NCBI RefSeq assembly: GCF_000829695.1
Contig: NZ_BBNN01000028.1
Span: 122,838-186,837 of the forward strand
Reading direction: 5' to 3'
Source: Streptomyces sp. NBRC 110035
GTDB taxonomy: Bacteria > Actinomycetota > Actinomycetes > Streptomycetales > Streptomycetaceae
DNA: 64,000 bases
Shown here: positions 44,445 through 53,489 of the stretch, piece by piece
How the letters are laid out: each line of letters starts with the position of its first letter
Position numbering within the stretch: position 1 is the stretch's first letter
Notes under the pieces: generated by a model
Databases searched by the model: none
Told to the model about the DNA's origin: nothing
The model's input: only the letters and a program-made list of their open reading frames with translations
Position numbers and translations under genes: made by a program

Positions 44445-44977
44445 ACGCCATGAACGGCACGAGCGGCATGGACGGGATGGACGGCGGCCCCGGCGACGGC
44501 GCGCTCGACGAGATTCCCGGGGCGGCGGATTCCGCCGCCGGGGACGCCGCCACCGACCCGCTGGAGGAGGAACTCCGGCAGGCCGCCGCGGTCCTGGACC
44601 CGCTGCCGCCGGCGCTGCTGCAGATCGCGGTGGACGCCTACGCGCTGCACGACCTGGACACCAGGGTGGCCGAGCTGACCTTCGACTCGCTGGTCGACGC
44701 CATCCCGGTCAGAGGAGCCGAGGACCCGCCGCGGATGCTCACCTTCAGCGTGGGCGAGGTGACCGTGGACGTCGAGGTGACCGCGCACGGCCTCATGGGG
44801 CAGCTGCTGCCGCCCCAGCCGGCCCGGATCGAGGTCCTGGGCGGACCGCAGCCGGGCTCCTCCCTCGTCGCCGACGACATGGGCCGCTTCACCGGAGCCA
44901 CCCCGCCCGCCGGCCCGTTCGCCCTGCGCCTGCGGACCGCAGGGGACGTGGTCGAGACGGAGTGGCTGCGCACCTGA
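44441..44977 (+). CDS. Unknown partner protein of the ECF sigma factor
   Basis: A 178-residue soluble protein whose GTG overlaps the sigma stop (GTGA). After a flexible Gly/Asp/Met-rich N-terminus, residues about 45-85 form a helix (EEELRQAAAVLDPLPPALLQ) and the rest looks beta-rich (ARIEVLGGPQPGSSLVADDM, then GPFALRLRTAGDVVETEWL), like a carboxypeptidase-regulatory or Ig-like fold. No membrane segment or zinc motif is present. By position it could be an anti-sigma factor or cleavable tether; that is inference. Confidence 0.75.
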   Translation: MNAMNGTSGMDGMDGGPGDGALDEIPGAADSAAGDAATDPLEEELRQAAAVLDPLPPALLQIAVDAYALHDLDTRVAELTFDSLVDAIPVRGAEDPPRMLTFSVGEVTVDVEVTAHGLMGQLLPPQPARIEVLGGPQPGSSLVADDMGRFTGATPPAGPFALRLRTAGDVVETEWLRT

Positions 44978-45026
44978 GCCGTACCGCGGACCGGACACCG
45001 CCGGCCCTGCGCCGTACGCCGCGCAC

Positions 45027-45058
45027 GACCGGGTGACGGGCGGGACCCGCACCCGGTC
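45027..45058. terminator. Bidirectional terminator between convergent genes
   Basis: GACCGGGTG (45027-45035) pairs perfectly with CACCCGGTC (45050-45058) around a 14-nt loop, between the sigma-partner gene and the converging amidohydrolase gene. Confidence 0.6.
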
Positions 45059-45890
45059 AGCGTGACACCGCGTCCACCAGGGTCCCCAGGGCCGAGGCGA
45101 GGTACCGCAGGCCCGGCCCCGCGGGACCGCCCGGCTCCGTCATGTACGTGTCCCGGCGGATCTCCACCATCAGCGCCGTCACCTCCGCCCGCTTCCCGAA
45201 GAACTCCAGCGGTACGTACGTCCCGGCGAACGGGCTGTCGAGTCCCGTCTCCCCGCAGGGCGCGAAGGCCTCGAGGGCCGCGTCGAGCAGGCCGGCCGGC
45301 GTGTGGAAGGCGTCGGTGCCCAGGCAGACCGGCGGCCGGGGGCCCCCGCCGTGGAGTTCGTAGGGCAGGGGCGCGGTGGGGTAGGAGTGGACGTCGATGA
45401 TCACGGCCCGCCCGGTGGCCGCCAGACGGTCCGCCACCGCCCGGGTCATGGCCTGTGCGTACGGAAGGAAGTACCGCTCGATCAGCGGCCCGTGCTCGAA
45501 CCGGTCGGGCCGCAGGGCCTCCTTGTGCGTGGTCCGGGTGTAGACCGCGCCCATCCCGGACGCCAGCATCTCCTCCCGTTCGTCCGGGAACCGCTCGGGA
45601 TCGATCACCAGCCGGGACAGTTCGTTGACGAACCGCCACGGAGTGATCCCGGCCGCCCCGGCGGCGGCCCCGGCGATCGCGGCGGTGTGCGCGTCGGTGA
45701 TGTGGTCCAGTTCCCGCTCCAGCGCCGCGTCGCCCAGCACGATCCCGGACCGCACCTCGGCCGGTATCTCCCGTGAGGAATGCGGCACATGGAGGATCAC
45801 GGGGGAGTCCTCGGCACCGGGAAGGAGACGGAAGGACCGCGGGGCGTGCGGGGCCTTCGGGGGGTGCGGTACCGGCGGGACGTCGGTCAT
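45057..45890 (-). CDS. N-formylglutamate amidohydrolase family protein
   Basis: A 277-residue enzyme of the FGase (HutG-like) family. It has LHVPHSSREIPAEVR near the N-terminus, WRFVNELSRLVIDPERFPDE with the conserved R-x-D-P-E segment, and AVIIDVHSYPTAP carrying a metal-ligand Asp/His. EIRRDTYM lies near the end. The family hydrolyses N-formyl-glutamate or related N-acyl amino acids in histidine degradation. No other hut genes are nearby, so the substrate is uncertain. Confidence 0.85.
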   Translation of the reverse strand: MTDVPPVPHPPKAPHAPRSFRLLPGAEDSPVILHVPHSSREIPAEVRSGIVLGDAALERELDHITDAHTAAIAGAAAGAAGITPWRFVNELSRLVIDPERFPDEREEMLASGMGAVYTRTTHKEALRPDRFEHGPLIERYFLPYAQAMTRAVADRLAATGRAVIIDVHSYPTAPLPYELHGGGPRPPVCLGTDAFHTPAGLLDAALEAFAPCGETGLDSPFAGTYVPLEFFGKRAEVTALMVEIRRDTYMTEPGGPAGPGLRYLASALGTLVDAVSR

Positions 45891-45906
45891 ACGGCTGTTC
45901 CAGGGG

Positions 45907-45957
45907 CGTTGTCAGTGGTGCACGGCAGGATCAAGGTGCCACACACCACTGACAACG
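45907..45957. repeat. Perfect 14-bp inverted repeat with 23-bp loop
   Basis: CGTTGTCAGTGGTG (45907-45920) is the exact inverse of CACCACTGACAACG (45944-45957). It lies just upstream of the amidohydrolase start, where a terminator would not be expected. It may be an operator or a relic of a mobile element, since the adjacent 100 bp carry further repeats and lower GC. Confidence 0.6.
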
Positions 45958-45994
45958 CGGCGACGCACCGAGACCGAGGACCGATCCCTGTGAC

Positions 45995-46033
45995 TGGGCG
46001 AGATAGGTGTCACCTGGGCGCGATACCTGTCAC
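45995..46033 (+). repeat. Tandem imperfect 19-bp direct repeat, mobile-element end-like
   Basis: TGGGCGAGATAGGTGTCAC and TGGGCGCGATACCTGTCAC lie back to back, 16 of 19 positions identical. They resemble multiple terminal repeats at ends of IS21-type elements in Streptomyces (from memory). No transposase is nearby, so this would be a remnant. The 413-bp gap between the amidohydrolase and the radical SAM gene otherwise holds nothing recognisable. Confidence 0.4.
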
Positions 46034-46304
46034 TGGTGGGTGGAGGAGATACGCCCAGAGCAGGCGAGCGCACCGCCTCCGCGGAAAAGCTGGAAGAAGC
46101 GCTCTCCGAGCGGCTTGATGTAGTGGCAAAGGTGACTAATCAGACGGCGTGTGCCCGGCGAATATGGCCGAGGAGTCACTTGGGGCAGCCGCGGTGGTTG
46201 AGTCAGCCTGGGTATGTGGGGCGAGGCGCGATTTGCATCGCCCCAGGCCATCGTCCCGGTGCGCAGCTATGCGCTGTTGCGACCGCATATGTGGAGGAGG
46301 CGCC

Positions 46305-47378
46305 TTGGCTGGAGCGAAAGACGGCGTCTTCACTGAGAAGATATCTCCGTACCTGCGACAGAAGATGGCCGAGAGGGGGAGCAGTGCTGAACTCGCTTTC
46401 CTGGACCTTCAGTACGTCGCCGACCCCTCGGAGAATGTCAGCCGGGCCCACGAAGTCGCCCGGCACTATGAGTCCGAGCTGCACCCCACCTTTGAAGGTG
46501 AGGAGCTCAGGGGCGTCGAGAAGCTGTACCGCCGGACCCTGCTGGTCGAGCCCACCCCTATCTGTGCCGCCCACTGCCGCTGGTGCATCCGCGGACAGTA
46601 CGACACCAAGACTCCGGGGAACGGCGATTTGGCGCGTATCGCCCGCTACTGCGGCTTAGCTCCGGAAAACTCCGATGTGCGTGAGGTGCTCATCACCGGA
46701 GGAGACCCTCTGATCCTCGTCGACCGGCTGGAGTTTCTCCTCGACGCGATCGAGCAGCACGCGCCCCAGGTCGAAGTCGTACGCATCGGCACCCGCACGC
46801 CGCTCCAGGACCCCAAACGCGTCGACGAACGCATGGCACGAGCCCTCCGCCGCCGTTCGACGTTCCGCGTGGAGATCGCCACCCACATCAACCACCCGGG
46901 CGAGCTGTTTCCCGAGGTCCGCGAGGCCTGCGCCAAGCTGCAGGAAGCTGGTGCCCGCATCTATGAGCAGACTGACCTGCTCCGTGACGTGAACGACGAC
47001 ATCGACACCCTTGTCAGCCTCTACGACGAACTTCGGTACCTGGACATCGAAGCGCACTACCTGTTCCACTGCGTGCCCATCCGTGGCATGGACCACCACA
47101 GAACCTCAATCGCGCGAGGACTTGACCTCTTCCGGCAGCTGACCGTGTCCGGGATGACCTCTGGACGGGCCAAGCCCCACTACGCACTCATGACGGACGT
47201 CGGCAAGGTCGCCCTCTACGAGGGATCTCTCATCGACCGGGACGGCACCGTGGAGGCGGGCAGCGAGATCGAGACGGTGGCCCGTGAGGCGATAGCCGAG
47301 GACTTCCGGTTCGTCGCCCAGGCCTACGGGTTCACGGACGCCGACGTGGAGGAGCTGATCGCCCCGCGCGAGTGGTGA
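46305..47378 (+). CDS. KamA-family radical SAM protein (lysine 2,3-aminomutase-like)
   Basis: A 357-residue radical SAM enzyme with the cluster motif CAAHCRWC (Cys87, Cys91, Cys94), LITGGDPLILVDRLEFLLDA, VVRIGTRTPLQDPKRVD and AHYLFHCVPIRGMDHHRTS. The family moves amino groups between C2 and C3 using PLP. At this length it is shorter than clostridial lysine aminomutase and nearer to EpmB. The start is taken as TTG with GGAGGAGG directly upstream. Codon usage is less G/C-biased than in neighbours. It stands alone between a repeat-rich segment and isocitrate dehydrogenase, consistent with horizontal acquisition. Confidence 0.83.
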   Translation: MAGAKDGVFTEKISPYLRQKMAERGSSAELAFLDLQYVADPSENVSRAHEVARHYESELHPTFEGEELRGVEKLYRRTLLVEPTPICAAHCRWCIRGQYDTKTPGNGDLARIARYCGLAPENSDVREVLITGGDPLILVDRLEFLLDAIEQHAPQVEVVRIGTRTPLQDPKRVDERMARALRRRSTFRVEIATHINHPGELFPEVREACAKLQEAGARIYEQTDLLRDVNDDIDTLVSLYDELRYLDIEAHYLFHCVPIRGMDHHRTSIARGLDLFRQLTVSGMTSGRAKPHYALMTDVGKVALYEGSLIDRDGTVEAGSEIETVAREAIAEDFRFVAQAYGFTDADVEELIAPREW

Positions 47379-47424
47379 ACCGACAGGGGCGGCCGGAGGG
47401 GACGGCTCGTGCCCCGGACACGGC

Positions 47425-47460
47425 TCCGCCCCGGCCGGGCGTGCTGCCGGCCGGGGCGGA
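47425..47460. terminator. Strong bidirectional terminator
   Basis: TCCGCCCCGGCCGG pairs perfectly with CCGGCCGGGGCGGA around an 8-nt loop, between the converging radical SAM and isocitrate dehydrogenase genes. Confidence 0.8.
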
Positions 47461-47477
47461 ACGGGAAGCCTCCGGCG

Positions 47478-49697
<2,220 letters not shown>

Positions 49698-49727
49698 CGG
49701 GTGCTCCGCTCCACGTCTGCAACATTG

Positions 49728-49740
49728 CTCGACATCAAGA
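49728..49740 (-). promoter_or_regulatory. TCTTGATGTCGAG element upstream of isocitrate dehydrogenase
   Basis: On the minus strand TCTTGATGTCGAG, an imperfect dyad with arms CTTGA and TCGAG, lies 30 bp before the GTG. From memory, similar TCTTGAYGTCRAGA elements precede other TCA-cycle genes in Streptomyces; I cannot check this here. It may be a promoter/operator element. Confidence 0.35.
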
Positions 49741-49847
49741 TATCCCGTACGCGCCCCGAGCTCGACAGGGGTCCGGACCGTGGGGCGGCCGACCGTACCG
49801 CCCCCACGGGGTCCGGTCCCCTGCCGGACCGGCCGGCCCGCCGTACG

Positions 49848-50945
49848 TCAGACCGGCCGAAACGCCGTCATGTCGCCCGGCTCCGGCTCGGCGCCGCGCT
49901 GCTGCGGGAAGACCACCGAGCCCTGCTGCAGCGCCACCGTGCGCGCGGGCGACGGAATGCGGATGCCCTCCTCGCGATAGCGCCGGTGCAGCCGCTTGAC
50001 GAACTCGTGCTTGATCCGGTACTGGTCGCTGAACTCGCCGACGCCCAGGATCACGGTGAAACCGATGCGGGAGTCGCCGAAGGTGTGGAAACGCACCGCC
50101 GGCTCGTGCTCCGGGAGCGCCCCGGTGATCTCCGTCATCACCTCGGCGACGACCTCCATGGTGACCCGCTCCACCTGCTCCAGGTCGCTGTCGTAGGACA
50201 CCCCGGCCTGCACCAGGATGGTCAGTTCCTGGTCGGGACGCATGAAGTTGGTCATGTTCGTCTTCGCGAGCTGCCCGTTGGGGATGACCACCAGGTTGTT
50301 GGAGAGCTCGCGGACCGTCGTCTGACGCCAGTTGATGTCCTCGACGTAGCCCTCCTCGCCGCTGCTCAGCCGGATGTAGTCACCGGGCTGGACGGTCTTG
50401 GAGGCGAGGATGTGGATGCCCGCGAACAGGTTGGCGAGCGTGTCCTGGAGCGCCAGCGCGACTGCCAGACCGCCGACGCCGAGGGCGGTGAGCAGCGGGG
50501 CGATGGAGATGCCCAGCGTCTGGAGCATCACCAGGAAGCCGATCGCCAGGACCAGGATCCGGGTGATGTTCATGAAGATCGTGGCCGAGCCGGCGACGCC
50601 GGAGCGGGCCTGGGTCACCGACTGCACCAGGCCGGCCATCACCCGGGACACCGACACCGTCGCCGCGAAGATGACCATCACCGTCAGCGTCTGGTTGACG
50701 TTGTGCTGCACGGTCCGGGTCAGTGGCAGTGCCGCCGCCGCCGACGCGGCGCCGCCCGCGACCGCCGCCCACGGCGCGATCATGCGCAGGGCGTCCACGG
50801 CGACGTCGTCGCCGCGCCACTGGGTGCGGTCCGCGTGCCGGCCGAGCCAGCGCAGCAGCATGCGCAGCAGGAACGCCGCGAGCAGGCCCGCGACGAGCGC
50901 GATACCGGCGTACAGCGCGTCGTTCATGGTGAGCGCGCGCGTCAT
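49848..50945 (-). CDS. MscS-family small-conductance mechanosensitive channel
   Basis: A 365-residue membrane protein with four or five hydrophobic segments. The pore-lining helix and following strands match MscS: GISIAPLLTALGVGGLAVAL, LQDTLANLFAGIHILASKTV, GDYIRLSSGEEGYVEDINWR, ELSNNLVVIPNGQLAKTNM. A C-terminal alpha/beta domain follows (VRFHTFGDSRIGFTVIL). It opens under membrane tension to release solutes. The ATG at 50945 has GGAGGTG about four bases upstream. Confidence 0.9.
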   Translation of the reverse strand: MTRALTMNDALYAGIALVAGLLAAFLLRMLLRWLGRHADRTQWRGDDVAVDALRMIAPWAAVAGGAASAAAALPLTRTVQHNVNQTLTVMVIFAATVSVSRVMAGLVQSVTQARSGVAGSATIFMNITRILVLAIGFLVMLQTLGISIAPLLTALGVGGLAVALALQDTLANLFAGIHILASKTVQPGDYIRLSSGEEGYVEDINWRQTTVRELSNNLVVIPNGQLAKTNMTNFMRPDQELTILVQAGVSYDSDLEQVERVTMEVVAEVMTEITGALPEHEPAVRFHTFGDSRIGFTVILGVGEFSDQYRIKHEFVKRLHRRYREEGIRIPSPARTVALQQGSVVFPQQRGAEPEPGDMTAFRPV

Positions 50946-51399
50946 CGCCCACCTCCGGCGAACACCCTTGCCGCGGACCGTATGTGATGTCGTGTCACGT
51001 CTTGTCACCTGCTCGTGTTCGGGGATGCCCGGGAGAGTGCGGCCCGGGAGGGCGTGCCGTGCCGGACCGGCCGGCCGGTGGTCGGCACGATCGCTCATCC
51101 TGCCGTATCCGCAAGGGCAGTTCGTACCACGCCGTGACCGCGGGACGGACTGCTGCCGCCCCGGTCGGACCGCCTTCCGCCGCACCGGCGCGCCCGGCGC
51201 CGGCGCTCCGGGCGGCGACGGCGGCCACACCGTGACGGCCCGGAACGCCGGCACCGCCCCCGCGGCCGCCCGCCCCGCCGCGAGCCGGGTGGCCGGCAGC
51301 CGTGCCGCCGGCAGTCGCCCGAGGACCGCGCCCCGCCGGGTGCACGCGGCGGCCACCCGGGGCGGACGGGCCGTGCTTACTCCGTGCAGGCGAAAGACC
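50946..51399. other. Intergenic region without a recognised gene
   Basis: The span between the divergent MscS and ABC exporter genes is GC-rich with poor coding character in every frame. Apart from the exporter promoter at its right end I see no feature I can support. Confidence 0.6.
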
Positions 51400-51430
51400 T
51401 TGACCTCAACAATGGTCGAGGTCCTACCTT
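51400..51430 (+). promoter_or_regulatory. MerR-type promoter with 19-bp spacer and dyad operator
   Basis: TTGACC (51400-51405) and TACCTT (51425-51430) are separated by 19 bp, the abnormal spacing of promoters remodelled by MerR-family activators. The spacer holds a dyad with arms GACCTC and GAGGTC (51402-51423). Transcription would start near 51437, directly at the exporter ATG at 51438, so the mRNA may be leaderless. No MerR gene is in the window. Confidence 0.65.
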
Positions 51431-51437
51431 TCCCGGC

Positions 51438-53333
51438 ATGAGCATGGAAACCACAGCCTGGACCCAGCTGCGCAGTGTCATGACCGCGGAGGAGGAACGC
51501 CGTCCCCTCGCACGCCGGACGCTGCGCCGCATCACGGGGTTCGCCCGCCCGCACCGCCGCCGCATCACCCTCTTCGTCCTGCTCGGATCCGCGACCGCGC
51601 TGCTCGCCGTCGCCACCCCCGTACTGGCCGGACGCGTCGTCGACACCATCGTGACCGGCGGCGACTCGGCCACGGTCGTCCGGCTGGCCCTGCTCATCGC
51701 GCTGATCGCGGTGGTGGAGGCGGCGCTCGGCATCCTCGGCCGGAGACTGTCGGCGTCCCTCGGGGAGGAACTCATCCTCGATCTGCGGACCGCCGTCTTC
51801 GACCACGTGCAGCGGATGCCGGTCGCCTTCTTCACCCGCACCCGCACGGGCGCGCTCGTCTCCCGTCTCAACAACGACGTGATCGGCGCCCAGCGGGCCT
51901 TCAGCAACACCCTGTCCACCGTGGTCGGCAACGTGGTGACGCTGGTGCTCGCCCTGGCGGTGATGCTCACCCTGTCCTGGCGGATCACCCTGCTCGCCCT
52001 GGTCCTGCTGCCGGTGTTCGTCGTCCCCGCCCGCCGCATGGGCCGCCGCATGGCCGGGCTGCAACGCGAGGCCGCCGCCCTGAACGCGGCCATGGGCACC
52101 CGGATGACCGAACGCTTCTCCGCGCCCGGCGCCACCCTCGTCAAGCTCTTCGGCCGCCCGCAGGAGGAGTCCGAGGAGTTCGCGCTGCGTGCCCGCCGGG
52201 TCCGGGACATCGGCGTACGGACGGCCACCGCCCAGACCGTGTTCATCACCGCGCTCACCCTCGTCTCCGCCCTCGCCCTGACCCTCGTCTACGGTCTCGG
52301 CGGCCACCTCGCCCTGCGCGGCTCCCTGGAACCCGGCGCGGTCGTCTCCCTCGCGCTGCTGCTGACCCGCCTGTACGCCCCGCTGACCTCCCTCGCCGGG
52401 GCACGGGTGGAGGTGATGAGCGCTCTGGTCAGCTTCGAGCGGGTCTTCGAGGTGCTCGACCTGAAGCCGCTCATCGAGGAGAAGCCGGACGCCCGCGACG
52501 TGCCCGACGGCCCGGTCTCCGTCGAGTTCGACGACGTCCGCTTCGGCTACCCCTCCGCCGACAAGGTCTCCCTCGCCTCCCTGGAGGAGGTCGCCTCCCT
52601 CGACACGCGCGGCGGCACCGAGGTCCTGCACGGCGTCTCCTTCCGCGCCGAACCCGGGCAGACCGTGGCCCTCGTCGGCTCCTCCGGCGCCGGCAAGTCG
52701 ACCATCGCGCACCTGCTGCCGCGCCTCTACGACGTCGACTCGGGCGCGGTGCGCGTGGGCGGCGTCGATGTCCGCGACCTCACCGCGCAGTCGCTGCGCG
52801 ACACCCTCGGCCTGGTCACCCAGGACGGCCACCTCTTCCACGACACCGTCCGCGCCAACCTGCTGCTCGCCGCGCCCGCCGCGAGCGAGCCCGACCTGTG
52901 GGACGCGCTGCGCCGCGCACGCCTGGACGGCCTCGTACGCTCCCTGCCCGACGGTCTGGACACGGTGGTGGGGGAGCGCGGCTACCGGTTCTCCGGCGGT
53001 GAACGCCAGCGCATGACCATCGCCCGGCTGCTCCTCGCCCGGCAGCGGGTCGTCCTCCTCGACGAGGCCACCGCCCACCTGGACAACACCTCCGAGGCGG
53101 CCGTCCAGGAGGCCCTCACGGAGGCCCTGGAGGGCAGGACGGCCATCGTCGTCGCGCACCGGCTGTCCACCGTCCGGGCAGCGGACCTGATCCTGGTCGT
53201 CGAGGAGGGCCGGATCGTGGAACGGGGCACGCACGAGGAACTCCTGGCACTCGGCGGCCGCTACGCCGAACTGCATCGCACCCGGTTCGCCCGCCGGCCC
53301 GCGGACCAGGAGCGGAGCACGGTGGTGGGGTAG
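51438..53333 (+). CDS. ABC exporter with fused transmembrane and ATPase domains
   Basis: A 631-residue half-transporter of the MsbA/LmrA type. Six membrane helices lie in about residues 40-340 (with FFTRTRTGALVSRLNNDV and RMTERFSAPGATLVKLFGR). The ATPase has Walker A GSSGAGKST (414 onward), LVTQDGHLFHDTVRANLL, signature YRFSGGERQRMTIARLLLA, Walker B VVLLDEATAHLD and the H-loop AHRLSTVRAADLI. It would work as a homodimer exporting drugs, lipids or peptides. Its MerR-type promoter suggests induction by a toxic small molecule (inference). Confidence 0.9.
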   Translation: MSMETTAWTQLRSVMTAEEERRPLARRTLRRITGFARPHRRRITLFVLLGSATALLAVATPVLAGRVVDTIVTGGDSATVVRLALLIALIAVVEAALGILGRRLSASLGEELILDLRTAVFDHVQRMPVAFFTRTRTGALVSRLNNDVIGAQRAFSNTLSTVVGNVVTLVLALAVMLTLSWRITLLALVLLPVFVVPARRMGRRMAGLQREAAALNAAMGTRMTERFSAPGATLVKLFGRPQEESEEFALRARRVRDIGVRTATAQTVFITALTLVSALALTLVYGLGGHLALRGSLEPGAVVSLALLLTRLYAPLTSLAGARVEVMSALVSFERVFEVLDLKPLIEEKPDARDVPDGPVSVEFDDVRFGYPSADKVSLASLEEVASLDTRGGTEVLHGVSFRAEPGQTVALVGSSGAGKSTIAHLLPRLYDVDSGAVRVGGVDVRDLTAQSLRDTLGLVTQDGHLFHDTVRANLLLAAPAASEPDLWDALRRARLDGLVRSLPDGLDTVVGERGYRFSGGERQRMTIARLLLARQRVVLLDEATAHLDNTSEAAVQEALTEALEGRTAIVVAHRLSTVRAADLILVVEEGRIVERGTHEELLALGGRYAELHRTRFARRPADQERSTVVG

Positions 53334-53375
53334 GCCCGCCCGACGCCCAGGACCGGAGACCCGACGCCCCCGTGG

Positions 53376-53438
53376 GGCGCAGGCGCGAGCGCCGCCGCAG
53401 ACCCCCGATCCGGGGCAGGCGGCGCTCGCGCCTGCGCC
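53376..53438. terminator. Bidirectional terminator with perfect 21-bp arms
   Basis: The arm 53376-53396 (begins GGCGCAGGCGCGAG) is the exact inverse of 53418-53438, and the 21-nt loop itself contains a small CCCC/GGGG hairpin. It separates the converging ABC exporter and SecDF genes. Confidence 0.85.
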
Positions 53439-53489
53439 GCCTGCGCCGCCTACGGCTCCCTGTGATGGTCTGCGGAGGGCCGCCCCGCG

